A stretch of 64,000 nt of DNA from Cordilura impudica (taxonomy: Eukaryota > Arthropoda > Insecta > Diptera > Scathophagidae): NCBI GenBank assembly GCA_963682025.1, contig OY821520.1, positions 2,899,305-2,963,304 on the forward strand, given 5' to 3'. The position numbers were made by a program, and so were the translations under genes. A model generated the notes under the pieces. It made no database searches. It saw only the letters and a list, made by a program, of their open reading frames with translations, and was not told the DNA's origin. Shown in pieces: positions 34,498-46,781 of this stretch. Positions within the stretch are counted from its first letter, which is position 1; every line of letters starts with the position of its first letter.

Positions 34498-35259
34498 GGA
34501 AAAGCACACGTTCTCAAATACACTGTTAAATTAAATTTGTTAACCTTTTAATTTTTAAGATCAACAAGTTAACAAGTTAACGACATATTTATGTACATTT
34601 TTCATAAAATTTTTCATATCGATTACCGAATTTAATATACGGCTACATCAGACAACATTATTTAAGTGGATGGAAAAACCTTAATTGAGAAAATTGTATA
34701 AAAACTTGTATAATTATAATTTTATAATTTTATAATTTTAAAAGAAATTTAAATTTACAAATTGTTTGAGTAACACAATGAACATCTGTACTTTTGAACG
34801 TTTTATAACAATTTTAGAATTCTATTTGTAATCTTATGTTACACACAAATATACTTTTAGTTTCAAGCAGAATGTTTTTGTTTTTTTTTATTAGAGTCGA
34901 ATAAAAAACAAGTTTTAAAAAAAAATTTAACATCTTTAGAAATTACTTACATTATCAATAATGATAAAAATGTTAAATTTATTTCGTCTTAATTACTAAA
35001 AAAAAATTAAACTTTTCAGTGTTTTGGCTTTACCGTATGAGATACAAAAGTCAAAACAAAAAAACAATGTAAATGTTACTGTAAACTGAATTTTGTTTTT
35101 GGCTGTCCTTTATGAAATTTCACGAGATATTTTTATGTAGAATATTCTAACCCTATACCTGGCATTTTCACGGATCATTTGATTGATAGGCTACGTTTGA
35201 TATTAGATACTTCAAATCCGTCACGTGAAAATTTCAAACATTGTAAATTTCTGTTTTTA
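34498..35259. other. Intergenic sequence
   Basis: AT-rich, no gene. TAATTTTATAATTTTATAAT near 34718 is a short simple repeat. Confidence 0.4.
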
Positions 35260-35452
35260 ATAAAACATCAATTCACTTTCAGAATGTATCAGTTGTGTGT
35301 TAGAAAACATCAATTGATTTTTAGAAATAGTCAAATGTATTTCAGAAAACCACAATTGATTTTCAAAAATTATCATATGTATTTCATAAATAATCAAATG
35401 TATTTCAGAAATAATCAAATGTATTAAAAAAAAATCAATTGAATTTCAGAAA
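35260..35452 (-). repeat. Diverged array of the 21-bp minisatellite, inverse
   Basis: Units like CAATTGATTTTCAGAAATAA and CAAATGTATTTCAGAAAATC are inverse relatives of the 12731-14225 unit (TTTTCTGAAATTCAATTGATG). About nine copies, much more diverged. A Rep-B element lies 185 bp further on. Confidence 0.7.
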
Positions 35453-35536
35453 AATAGTCAGAACGCTATACAAAAACATATTTTTATTACGTATTACATT
35501 ATAACTGTAACATTTCTCGTAAACTATAAAATGGTT

Positions 35537-35622
35537 CTGAGTCAATCGGTATAATAAATTAAATATTTTTGGTATTTACAAACATCGGCACAAAGTCATT
35601 ATAGGTGTAGGGTACAAAAACT
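35537..35622 (+). repeat. Rep-C terminal fragment
   Basis: AATCGGTATAATAAATTAAA, ATATTTTTGGTATTTACAAA and CACAAAGTCATTATA match the right end of Rep-C. Confidence 0.65.
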
Positions 35623-35636
35623 TATATGAAGGCGTT

Positions 35637-36222
35637 TTTGATGTATAAACAACTATACGCGCAGGGGGGGATAAATTTCTATTTCACAATGCAAAAATGA
35701 AAAATAAAAAATGAAAAATAAAAAAAAAATTCAAAATGAAAAATAAAAAATGAAAAATTTAAAATGAAAAATGAGAAATGAAAAATGAAAAATAAGAAAT
35801 TAAAAATAAAAAATGAAAAATAAAAAATGAAAAATAAAATATTTTAAATGAAAAATGAGAAATGAAAAATAAAAAATAAGAAATTAAAAATGAAAGAAAA
35901 AATGAAAAATTAAAAATAAGAAATTAAAAATGAAAGAAAAAATGAAAAATGACAAAAAAAAAAATTAAAAATAGGAAATGAAAAATAAAAAATGAAAAAT
36001 AAGAAATTAAAAATGAAAAATAAAAAATGAGAAATGAAAAATAAAAAACGGAAAAATAAAAATTAACCGGTCGAAATAATAAATATTTTTATATTAGCAG
36101 AGCCCCTGCAGTTGATACATGGATGAAATTTTCTGCTTGATTTTAAAAAAGTGCCATAAACAATTTTTAATTATAGATGTTTACACATCACCCCTTTGAT
36201 CGGGCTCACACGATATTTTTTT
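35637..36222 (-). mobile_element. Rep-B (HINE-like) element
   Basis: Inverse orientation: TTTTGATGTATAAACAACTA, CGCGCAGGGGGG, then an AAAAATGAAAAATAA core, ATTAACCGGTCGAAATAATA, AGCAGAGCCCCTGCAG, and TTATAGATGTTTACACATCA. The AATAAATATTTTTATA junction near 36080 is an empty Helitron site. Confidence 0.75.
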
Positions 36223-36282
36223 TTTTTTAATTTGTATAGCATTGCCATAATAATATTAAAAATATTCAATCGTGCCCCTAAT

Positions 36283-37053
36283 TTTTGTACCCTATACCAC
36301 TATATGGTTTGGGTATAATTACTTTGTGCTGCTGTTTGTAACTGCCAAAAATATTTGACCTAGACCCATCTTTTATCATACCGATCGAATCATCTAATTC
36401 GATTTAACGATGTCCGTCCGTCCGTCCGTTCGTCTGTGTGTCCATGTAAACCTTGTAATCAAACTGTAGGTCGCAAATATGAATATATTTTGATGAAATT
36501 TAGTATATTAGCTTTTATCGGCCATGGGATGAACGCTATTGAAATTAGTGAAATTCGGTTCATGTTCAGACCTAGTCCCAATACAAATTACCCCTATGAA
36601 ATCGACATAAATTGTCATAAGATCCAAGTTATCACAAAGATCTTAGTCAAATTGGGTTTGTATGTGTTTATTATATCCGTTAATCAGTAGTCCAAAAATA
36701 ATCCTTATAGAACAATTCTTAATCATAGGCCCCATATAGAGCTGCTTCCAGATCTTCACTTAAATCTATCAAAAAACAAAAATATTGCACAGATTTTTCT
36801 CAAATTTGGTTTGTATATATTTTATATTAAAAATATAAGTGACTTTACCAAATATGGTCAGAATCGGTCCACATTTCGACCTAGTCCGCATATAAATATA
36901 ACATCCGATATAAACTTTTTCATATCTGCAGCCAAAAAATTTGGTTTATGCTTATTTTCGATATCGAATTAGTTGTTCCGAAAAGATAGGGTCTCTAAAC
37001 CATGGTATAGGGTATCGTATAGGGTCTAGACGGACTATAATTTCTTACTTGTT
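36283..37053 (-). repeat. Rep-C interspersed repeat, copy 2
   Basis: Inverse of 9306-10050: ACCCTATACCACTATATGGT at the left, (GTCC)n at 36413-36428, and GACTATAATTTCTTACTTG at the right. Confidence 0.75.
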
Positions 37054-37589
37054 CTTATTACGGCATGGCATCTATACCTAATTACACCATTTCTTACACT
37101 AGGACTTGATAAGAGCATGATTGATTAACGCCGGGTTAAATTTGTTTTTTTTTTTTAACTAAACGAATAGTTAATACAGATACACATATATGTAAGTCTT
37201 ATCCCAAAAATTAGACCTTAATGAGTTATTATTATAATAATATTTTTAGTTGGAAAAATCATTACTTACAGTATTTTTTTTTTAATGTAGTTTCCGAAAC
37301 AATAGAAACACGAAATCTTTAAAATCAGTGATTTGCTGATCTCTATTGGTTGAAGAATTGGTAATGTAATTTTTTTACCATGGCCTCAATGAATTTCTTA
37401 AGTTCTTATCTGGCGCATTTGAATGAATCAATCTAGTTACATATATAAAACCTTCTTATACCTGGTTTGCACTATTGCCTCAACTGACATCTCGTAATTT
37501 TCTATTAATTACGTTTGCATTACATCTGATAAACTAACAAAAAATCCGGCTGTCATACAAAAACAAATTACGAACATGTTGGCAATTTC
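37054..37589. other. Intergenic sequence
   Basis: AT-rich, no gene or known repeat recognised. Confidence 0.4.
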
Positions 37590-37985
37590 ATTTTAGATGT
37601 AAAATGTTACCAGGGGTTGCAAATGACAAGACATTACAACCCGTCTTCATACAACAATAATTGAAAACAATTGACATTGAAAATGACTTAATCAAAACCA
37701 GGCATTCGAAAGGTAAATTTTTGACATTTTGTCATTATTTTTTTTTTTCGCAAAAGTTAACAAATATTAGATTTAAAGCAATTAATAGCAAAAAACTGTT
37801 GTAAAAAAGTAATTTACGTTTGGAGGATTATTGTGGGGGATTCCCTTAAACTGCGTATATTCTATTATGCATGCGTTTCACTATGTCATTTTGACAATGG
37901 CAATTTTTATCAGTTGAATGAAAACTGGTTGTAATATTGAATTGTCATTTGCAACACATGACTGTGTTACATCTAAAATTAAATA
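37590..37985. mobile_element. MITE-like inverted-repeat segment
   Basis: CATTTTAGATGTAA and TTGCAAATGACAAGACATTA near 37590-37652 have inverse partners TTACATCTAAAATTAA and GTTGTAATATTGAATTGTCA near 37926-37985. No coding capacity and no clear target duplication, so class and edges are uncertain. Confidence 0.5.
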
Positions 37986-38094
37986 ACTGTAATTAGATAT
38001 GTAATAAAAAATAACATCGTACGACACAACCAACAACATCATCTACAGCAGTCAAATCCTTGTTTTTTTTTTTTTATTCTACAACCACGCAAAG

Positions 38095-39225
38095 GGCTTT
38101 TTCTCACTTCACACCCTGATAACTATGAAGTGAAAATATTTGCACATCTCGGTAATTCAGATCACTGCACCATTTCCGCATCCTTTTTGTACTCTGTACT
38201 TCAAAGTGTTTCAACACCTCCTATGAAATGCTCAGTTTTTATTTTCGTAGGGCTGAACTCAACGATTTCTTCAAGCATTTCAACTGGAAACTTTGTTTCC
38301 TCCATAATCAAAAATCTTGTTTTAACCAGACTTACAGAGATGCTGTCAGATCCAGAGAGGAAGTATTCAGAGATTGGCGTGAAAATAAAAATTCCGTCAC
38401 TGAACTGCTACGCAAACAGGCGAGAGCTGAATGTGCCAAAGCACTAAGGCGCGAAAAGTTTTTTTATGATCAGCGCCTTCGTAATAAAGTTCTTTCTGCT
38501 CCTAGGGACAGTAAGAGCTTTTGGCCATTCCGATAACCTTTTAGCTGAACTTTTTGCAAAATCGTTTTTGCTGGATAGCGATCAGCCACTGCCCGAACTC
38601 GAAAGGGTATCATGTACTATGCTTACATTGGTTCTTTCGGATCTCAACGTAAATAAGTCTCCGGGGCCGAATGGTATACCAGCACTGGTGCTTAAGCAAT
38701 GCTCTTCGACGCTAGCTACTCCATTGACCAACCTTTTCACACTTTCGCACCGTGCGGGAGTCTTTCTTTCTTGCTGGAAGGTTGCCAATGTCCAACCAAT
38801 CCATAAAAAGGGTGAGGCTAATAACCGTGAAAATTACCGCCCAATTGCATGATCATGATCAATTTCCATATTGTCAACTATATAGAGGCCAACTCACTTC
38901 TTAATGATCGACAGTATGGCTTCCGTAGAAATCGTTCTACGTGAGACCTGTTAGCCATACTTTTTGAGTCCTGGAGTCGATCCATGGGTCGATCCATGGG
39001 TTTATTTAACGACCTTCTTGATCAAATTTTCAATTCAATATACTTTTTCGCAGATGACAGCAACATTTGTCATTCATTTTTTTTCAATTGTAGGCCAAAC
39101 CTTTTGGAGGTTGGGGGCAAAAGGCGGACAATGAATGGCACACTCAATCCAGACCTCTTAACAATCTCCGAATAGGGTTGAATCAATGTTTGTTGACCCA
39201 TAGGGCTATGAATTCAACAATGTCA

Positions 39226-39268
<43 letters not shown>

Positions 39269-39960
39269 ATGATATAAGTATTGATTAATGGGATACTCTT
39301 GATGTTCTGGGCATGAGAATTAAATGTGATGTTCGTTGGAACGAGCATGTTTTTCAAGTGTCGAAAGAAGCATTCAAGTGACTTGGTTCTCTAAAACGGT
39401 TTAAAAATTATTTCACTCCTTCCGATCTCCTTAAAATCTATACCACTTACATTCGACCGAAATGGAATACAACTCTCATATATGGGCAGGAGTTACAAGG
39501 TATATTTTGGAGCTCCTGGACCTTGATCAAAGGGCGTTGATGCTCGTTAATGACAGTAGGGAATCCAATTCTATTGAATCGTTGGAACATCGTCAGAATG
39601 TGGGTTGTGTAGCATGGGGATTGTTCTTCTGCGATTACCGAACTTATTCCAAGTGCCCATGTTTCAGTTCGCTCTACTCGCTTCTTTAGTAGATCATATC
39701 CGTTCGTAGTCTATTGTTCAGTTGACCGCATAACGCATTACAGAGAAAATTCGTTTATCAGTCACGCTAGCCGTATGTGGAATAAACTCCCCTCACAAAT
39801 CTTTCCTGACATTTACAATCTAATAAAATTTAGTCAAATATCCACAAACACTACTCCCTCTTTCCTCCTTCCCATAACCAATTTTCCTGAGATCAACACA
39901 ATGCACTGCATCTATAGGGGGACATCCCCTGAGTGCTGGTTAATAATTTAAAAAAAAAAA
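38095..39960 (+). pseudogene. LINE ORF2 remnant with poly-A tail
   Basis: 5'-truncated non-LTR element. In order: endonuclease end LGNSDHCTIS (38150-38180), linker AELNDFFKHFNW and ARAECAKALRREKFFYDQRL (38250-38490), reverse transcriptase start NKSPGPNGIPALVLK and ENYRPIA (38650-38850), NDRQYGFRRNRST near 38900, FADDSN (near 39048, the active-site DD), YNSHIWAG near 39465, and a C-terminal TSRLWN-like SRMWNKLPSQIF near 39770. An A-run ends it at about 39960. Frames shift repeatedly and a (TA)n array interrupts it. Confidence 0.85.
39228..39266. repeat. (TA)n microsatellite
   Basis: About 19 uninterrupted TA units inside the LINE remnant. Confidence 0.95.
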
Positions 39961-40410
39961 ATTGTTATGTTGTAGGACATTTTTCTATACAATGATTTTT
40001 TTGTGTGAAAATTGCATCAATACCTGTAGTTTAGCTTCAACAATTAGTTTTGTTCAGTCATTACATGACGAATTGAAAATGCTGGCTGATTTCTGCTTTA
40101 TCATAATATTGATGTTAAAGCGCTTTTTGTTTTTAGTCATTTAGATAAGAAAATGTAGCAAAAACAAAAAAAAAAAAAAACAAAAAACGGTTAGACCTTA
40201 CCAAAAATGTTGCCTACTTTCGAATTAAAAGAAAAGTTTTATTTTCAATGGATCTGTAATCTTTAATGGAAACTGTATTATTAATAAATCAAGTAACAAC
40301 ATGATTTTGCAAGTTTTGTATAATTGTCTAAGGCCATGCAGAACAGTAATTCACCAAATGCAATGTAAGGATTATTGTATTATTTCAGTATATTTCTAAA
40401 AAAGACTTAT
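39961..40410. other. Distal upstream flank of the 40576 gene
   Basis: AT-rich. No gene; the 39962 frame has no recognised motif. Confidence 0.4.
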
Positions 40411-40540
40411 TTACCGATTATAGGGTCTAATTGATAAGTGATTTATTATATTTGTTTTAAGTTAAAGTTGACAAATTACCATAAAAACTCTAAGCTTAGA
40501 CTTACTATAAATGGAAACACGAACTTTACCACCCACATTA
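40411..40540 (+). promoter_or_regulatory. Promoter of the 40576 gene: shared box, GATA site, TATA, initiator
   Basis: The 17-bp box TTACCGATTATAGGGTC (40411-40427) is identical to 33513-33529. TGATAAG follows at about 40432. TATAAATG begins at 40506, and CACATTAG puts an initiator A at 40537, 31 nt downstream. Confidence 0.7.
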
Positions 40541-40575
40541 GTAACTGGTAATTTGTATCTGTTGTTAACGGAAAT

Positions 40576-41427
40576 ATGAAAAATAAAATTTCTCTAAAAA
40601 CATTCATAAGTCTTGTTTGGATCCTACAAGTGGCTTCCAATGAAGTAGCTAATGATGACGACTTTACACCTGTGACTCATCAACCATTGATATATTTTCC
40701 ACAACCACGTATAGTTGGAGGAAACAATGCAAATCCAAATCAATTTCCACATCAAATATCACTGCGAGTAAACGGTCATCATATATGTGGAGGCTCCATA
40801 ATATCGAAAAATTATATAGTTACTGCAGCTCATTGTATTACTACAGGATCAGGTGAGATAATAAATATAGAACAGTTTTTAGTTGGTAATTTAAATTTTA
40901 CGACACCAGCTTCTAGTTTCACAATACGTGCTGGTACCACAAACGTGAATTCAGGCGGTGTAGTTATTGGAATATCTGAAATCAAACCACATCCCAGTTA
41001 TCGTAATTTTGATAATGATATAGCAGTTTTGAAGCTGTCGAAATCGTTGGAATTTAACGATAGTATTAAAGCGATTTCCTTAGCAACACAAAATCCATCA
41101 CCAGGATCAGCTGTTGTTACTTCCGGTTGGGGACGTATACGCACTAGTGGCCCAACACCACAAATTCTCAAATATAATACTTTGCAAGCTATGAGTAATA
41201 CCGAATGTAAACGTCGTATTGGTAATGTTCCAACATCATTGCTCTGTTTAGGTCATACTGTCGGCAATGGAGTTTGCAATGGTGATTCTGGTGGGCCGGC
41301 TGTACACAATAATCTTTTAGTGGGTGTAACTAACTTTATTGTGGGTGGTTGTGGGTCTAACGCTCCTGATGGCTACGCTAGTGTAGCCTATTTTAATACA
41401 TGGATTAAAAACAATACTGATTTGTGA
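40576..41427 (+). CDS. Secreted S1A serine protease, single exon with exonised intron
   Basis: Secreted endopeptidase, 283 residues if unspliced, longer than the 248-255 of its relatives. Signal peptide is about 1-21, then a longer propeptide (about 25 residues, acidic NDDDF) ending Arg-IVGG. His in TAAHC, Asp in FDNDIAVLKL and Ser in GDSGGP are present, with Gly189 and Asp226 (APDGY). Where the others have the phase-2 intron this gene reads on in frame through EIINIEQFLVGNLNFTTPA, which adds a possible N-glycosylation site (NFT). The old acceptor TTTTAG of the 33674 gene aligns with TTTTAC here. A strong donor TCAG|GTGAGA remains at 40853, and CCAG at 40909 could give a 57-nt in-frame splice. 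AATAAA lies at 41455. Confidence 0.93.
   Translation: MKNKISLKTFISLVWILQVASNEVANDDDFTPVTHQPLIYFPQPRIVGGNNANPNQFPHQISLRVNGHHICGGSIISKNYIVTAAHCITTGSGEIINIEQFLVGNLNFTTPASSFTIRAGTTNVNSGGVVIGISEIKPHPSYRNFDNDIAVLKLSKSLEFNDSIKAISLATQNPSPGSAVVTSGWGRIRTSGPTPQILKYNTLQAMSNTECKRRIGNVPTSLLCLGHTVGNGVCNGDSGGPAVHNNLLVGVTNFIVGGCGSNAPDGYASVAYFNTWIKNNTDL
40853..40909 (+). other. Exonised or alternatively spliced intron, 57 nt in frame
   Basis: GTGAGA...CACCAG, 19 codons without a stop. Retained, it inserts a loop after the catalytic-His segment; removed, the protein would be 264 residues. The ancestral acceptor appears to have mutated from AG to AC near 40899-40900. Confidence 0.62.
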
Positions 41428-41594
41428 GGTCAATTATTGAAACTAGATTTTTCCAATAAAAATTTATAAATAAAGCAAACCAAATTCTTTGATTTAAGCT
41501 CTTTTATTTATTTTCTGAATTAAAAAACTTTGAATTTCTTAGAAAGAATTTTTGTAAATATTATGTGTATATAATTATATTAGGTTGACAGCGG

Positions 41595-43670
41595 TTTTCA
41601 TAGAGTCAATTTGACATCAAGAGTACTCCATGGGTTAATTTCATAAAATAAGTCCAGAGTATACGCGCAGGGGGGTAAATTTCTATTTCACAATACAATC
41701 ACAAAAACAGCGTAATATGTGAGCGTAACATCTTATGCGTAAGATGTGAGCATTAAGACAAATCGGTGTTACTTATGATTGTATTGGTTAAAAAAAAATA
41801 TGATATGTAATAACCTTTTTGTCGCTGTTTTCTGCATTTTATTTCTTCACTTTTTATAAACATTTAAAATTAATTTTCTCAAACATTTAAAAGTATTTTC
41901 TACATTATAATTTATTCCACATATATTACCACAATTTAATATTAATGTTAATCAAACATAAATAAAAATAAAAAATAAACGAATGACTGTAAAAAGGAAG
42001 TGTCTGGAGATAAAATGAAGGCACAATTAATTGGAAGTGTTTGGAGACAAAACGAGGTGTGAAGAGATTAAATCAGGGAGGGAATAGCGTTATTAAAAGT
42101 TTTGACGTGTAAACATCTATACGCGCAGGGGGTTAAATTTCAAAAACATCGTAACATGTAAGCGTAACATGTGAGCGTAACATGTGAGTCGTAAGACAAA
42201 ATGTGATTGTATTGGTGAAAAAATTACGATATTATGATAACCTGTTTGAAAATTAAAAATGAAAAATAAAAAATGAAAAAAAAAAATAAAAAATGAAAAA
42301 TGAAAAATGAAAAATAAAAAATAAAAAATGAAAAATAAAAAATGAAAAATAAATTAAAAATGAAAAATAAAAAATGAAAAATAAAAAATTAAAAATAAAA
42401 AAAGAAAAATAAAAAAATAAAAATTGAAAAACAAAAAAATTAAAAATGGAACATATAAAATTAAGAATAAAAATGAAAAATGAAAAATAAAAAAAGAATA
42501 ATGAAAAATAAAAAATAAAAAATGAAAAATGAAAAATAAAAAATTAAAAATTAAAAATAAAAAATTAAAAATAAAAAATTAAATATAAAAAATGAAAAAT
42601 AAAAAATGAAAATTTAAAAATAAAAATTGAAAAATAAAATATGAAAAATGAAAAACAGAAAAATAAAAGTTGGAAAATGAAAAATGAAAAATTGAAATTA
42701 AAAAATAAAAAATGAAAAATAAAAAATGAAAAATTAAAAAAAAAAATTTTAAATGAAAAATGAACAACGAAAAATGAAAAATTTAAAGTAAAAAATAAAA
42801 AAACGAAAAATTAAAAATTAACCGGTTAAAATAATAAATAATAATAAGTGATACGCTTTCTGTTTGATTTTAAGAAAGTGCTATAAAAAAATCTTTAAAT
42901 ACTAGATGTTTACACATCTCCCCTGCGAAATCCTTCCACAAATATATAATTTTTCGATATTTTGTTTTAAAAAAATGTAAATCTCATTAAATTTGACATT
43001 TGACCTAAAAGGGGGACAGTTTATAGGATTTCAATTTAACCTTAATTTACAAGATAGAAAACTTATATCAAGTAGTATAATATTTTGACAAAAGATATTT
43101 GAAATATAAAAACACCAAAAAGATGTAGCCTAAAAAGTATGAAAAATAAAATTTTTCTTCAAATCCGCTGAAATAAAAACGCTGCCCTCGCCAAATTAAG
43201 AACAGGATACCTACAATATTTGGCATTATTAATCACAGATATTTTGTAAATAAGACCTTAAAGTCCAACCGTTATTTAGGTAAATTTCTTGAACAAAATT
43301 TTTGGAGATTTGGCGATTTTGAAATAGTGTTAAAAAACACGTACCATTTCGACATTAATTTAGAACGGCATAACAATATACGAGATGCAAAATACTTTAC
43401 ATAAGATAATTTTGGGATCAGGAGAATGCAAAAATGTTGTTGTTGTAAATTATTTCAATGTCTTCAAAAATGTGAGCTCGATTTTCTTAATCAAGTGGTC
43501 TGAACTTGATATAACTTGGCTGTTTTTCAACCGATAATAGATTTTGTTGTATTATTAGAAAGACAATTTACTCTAGATTATGGTTTATTAATTAATTTAA
43601 TTGAAACGGAATTATTAATATCAATATTTTCGTGAAAAATATTTTTTTTTTTTTTTTTGATAATTTGTAC
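41595..43670 (+). repeat. Rep-E copy 1, interrupted by Rep-B
   Basis: ATTTGACATCAAGAGTACTC and AAATAAGTCCAGAGT (41619-41655) continue after the Rep-B insertion with CGAAATCCTTCCACAAATAT (from 42936) to about 43670. The same text runs with little interruption at 58022-58745, so the Rep-B element was inserted here later. About 720 bp without the insert; no open frame and class unknown. Confidence 0.75.
41657..42935 (-). mobile_element. Rep-B (HINE-like) insertion, double right arm
   Basis: TACGCGCAGGGGGGTAAATT at 41657 begins one right arm (to about 41815), followed by GAAGTGTCTGGAGATAAAAT, and a second right arm GTGTAAACATCTATACGCGC at 42107. An AAAAATGAAAAATAA core and the left arm ACTAGATGTTTACACATCTC end near 42925. 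Either two elements, one nested, or an internal duplication. The core's long minus-strand Phe-rich frame is not a gene. Confidence 0.7.
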
Positions 43671-43870
43671 ATATAAATGCATATTTGAACTTTGAACTCA
43701 ATGCGTGTCCGCAAAGCATAGTCCGATTTGGCTAAAATTGTGCGCACAAAAGTTTTAGATCCAGTGTCTCAATATTCCGACCCGCATGTCTCGAAATTCA
43801 AAAAAAAAAAAAAAAAAAAAATGGCTGTCACCATAATATGTATGTATTTTAAAACAAATAATAATATATA

Positions 43871-44239
43871 CTAGCAGAGCCCAGCTCTTGAAATTCGAGT
43901 GCAAATTCTAGGAAAATTTATATTTTCATTCAATGATAAATATTTGTTGATCACACAAATTTTAGCCAATTCACAATTCAACACAAATTATTTAACGCAC
44001 ACATAGCAATGTATAGTTTTTTATTTGAAGCTTAAATATGTGTTTTATATATGTGTTAGTAGCAACTTAAATGCATTTTACTCAAAAAAAAAAATATTCC
44101 AGACGGTGCAAATCTGCAAATATGATGAACAGCTAAAAAAAAAAATCCTTTCAAATGGGATATGCTTGGTCAAAACCGGTTGGTAACTAAAATTGTTATA
44201 CAGGTCACAAGAAATCGCCTTGCCTATTAATATTATAGA
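43871..44239 (-). mobile_element. Rep-A Helitron, copy 6
   Basis: On the minus strand starts TCTATAATATTAATAGG at 44239 after A and ends CTAG at 43871 followed by T, both Helitron rules kept. The 3' hairpin is CTCGAATTTCAAGAG-like and slightly altered. Confidence 0.82.
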
Positions 44240-46045
44240 TGTAATATTACGAATACATTTGGGATTATAGACTCGAATAAACTTCATGCCATTAAACGGG
44301 AAATTTTGAATTTAACATTCCTTTTATTTCTTAATAGAAATATATATGAAATACATACGCGTATTTTCAATATAATACTTAGTTGTGTTCGTTAACCATC
44401 TGCATTTTATAATTTGTACGACTTTTAATACAATTTTGGCTAGAAATAACCAAAAACGGCAGTTCTGCTCCTAACCACAATTTATGTGATTCTTCCCTTG
44501 AAAACAATTAGAGTTGGAAAAAATTTGATTTTTACAATCTCCAAACACAAAATAGTTTTTAGGCCAAAATATATTTCATGTCCTTTTCAAAAGGAATAAA
44601 CAATTTAGGCAACAATTTTTGCTAAAATTTTTAGGATCGATTAAGCATATAAAATATATATTCCCTTATGTGCCTATGTATAATTTTTTTAGTATTATAA
44701 CTAATATTATTCTACTTACTCGAATAATTTCTCCACTGTCCATGTTTTGTTGAAAACGAAATTAAACATATTCGCTATTTCAAATTTGTCCATGCTTATT
44801 TAAATTTATTTAAATTAACTACTAGAATTATCACATATAATTTAAAGAAAGTGAAAGCGTTTGTTAAAAATTTAACAAATAACAACTGTGAATGGATCTT
44901 TCAGACGTTTAAGACCTACTAAACTAACGTAAGTAAATTTTAACAGCCAATGAATATGACTTTATTTGAGAACTTTTAAGCCGGTTTTTTCATAAATATT
45001 CTAAAGAAATGTTTCATGTTTTTAACATGTTTTCAACAGAATGAAAGAAAGATGCAGAATTTGACAACAGTGAATTATCAACAAGGTTAGTGGGTTAACG
45101 TCATTTGTACAGAAACTTAAAGTTGTAACAGACAATAAACAACAACAATAAAATACGGAGAAAGAAGAGAAGAGAAACACTGTTACTTACAGTAATTGAT
45201 ACAAGTACACACAATCAATTTGCAAGTTTCGATAAAAATGACACAAACTCGTACATATTCATTCATACATACGAGAAAACAACATTTTCTAATACCGGTT
45301 TCACAAGTATAAGAATAATTTCTATTTTATTTACTCTTTTAAAATTATCTCTTAACAAAGCAAATGAGGTAAAATGAATAACTTGCATTTAAAATATTGT
45401 TATAGGCGTTTGAAGTTGAAAAAAAAAACATAATTCAGGTTTTTTTCGTAGTGGCTAAGACGTTGCCAGATTCAATTCTAAACGAAATTAAGTTAAAAAG
45501 GGCTTTTCTGTAAATCAATCGGATTTGACATGTTTAAAACCTTGCAAAACTTTTGCTTGTTTCTTGCTTAATTTCTCAGGCCACCAGCATTTGTCAAACT
45601 ATTGCAGCTTTACCCCATATGACCTCATAATTCCTAACACTTTCACTTTTATATTTAAAAAATTAACTGTCAGCAATTTAGATGTAATTTAAATTGTCAC
45701 ATTTTTATCATAATTATTTGAATTTTATGCTCTAATTATTTGGTATGCATATGGTAGCTGTCAAAATGTAATTAGATCTAAATACAAACGTTATTACACG
45801 TACTCTGGGGAATATCAAGGTATACATACATATTATATATTATATTATTATATATTATATATATTAGGATTATAATTTTTTTTTGCCGACAAAGTCCCAA
45901 GGCAAAACCGTATGGGCAATATTGTATTGATAATAAATATATATTTAAAAAAATTTTGGGGAAAAAACAATTAATGATTATGACGGGTATTAACTCTATA
46001 ACGCCTGCATTGTCATTTTAAGAAAAACAATATTTTTTTATTTTT
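44240..46045. other. Intergenic sequence, 1.8 kb
   Basis: AT-rich with no gene, RNA or known family recognised. A purine-rich stretch (GGAGAAAGAAGAGAAGAGAA) lies near 45158-45177 and TATATTATATATTATATTAT near 45831. Confidence 0.45.
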
Positions 46046-46781
46046 CTATGTGGTTTGGGTATAATGACTTTGTGCTGCTGTTTGTAACTACCAAAAATAT
46101 TTGACCTAGACCCATCTTTTATTATACCGATCGAGTCAGAATCACATTCTGAGTCGTTTTAGCGATATCCGTCCGTCCGTCCGTCAGTCTGTGTGTCCAA
46201 TGTAAAGCTTGCAATCAAACTACAGGTCGCAAATATGAATATATTTTGATGAAATTTGGTATATAAGCTTTTATCGGCCATATGATGAACGCTATTGAAA
46301 TTGGTGAGAATCAGTCCATGTTCAGACCTAGCCCCCATACAAATGACCCCTTGAAATCGACATAAATTGCCATAAAATCCAAATTGTCATATAGATCTTA
46401 CTCAAATTGCGTTTGTATGCGTTTATTACATCCATTAATGAGTAGTCCAAAAATAATCCCTATGGGACAACTCTTAGTCGTAGGCCCTAAAAAACAAAAA
46501 TATTGCACTGATTCTTCTCAAATTTTGTTTGTATATATTTTTGCAAAATACAAGAGACTTTACCAAACATAGTCAGGATCAGTCCATTTTTGAGCCTAGT
46601 CCCCATATAGATATAGCATCCGAATGAACTTTTTCATATCTGCAGACAAAAAAAATTAATAAAAATCCTATTCAAATTTGGTTTATGCTTTTATTAGTTG
46701 GGCCTAAGAGATAGGGTCCCTAAACGCATGGTATAGAGTATCGTATAGTCGGTTAAGACCGACTATAATTTTCTTACTTGT
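46046..46781 (-). repeat. Rep-C interspersed repeat, copy 3
   Basis: Inverse copy: TATGTGGTTTGGGTATAATG at the left, (GTCC)n near 46170-46181, and GACTATAATTTTCTTACTTG at the right. Confidence 0.75.

Noticed and set aside
42579..42767. Phe-rich minus-strand frame
   Set aside because: It is the simple-sequence core of Rep-B read in a stop-free frame.
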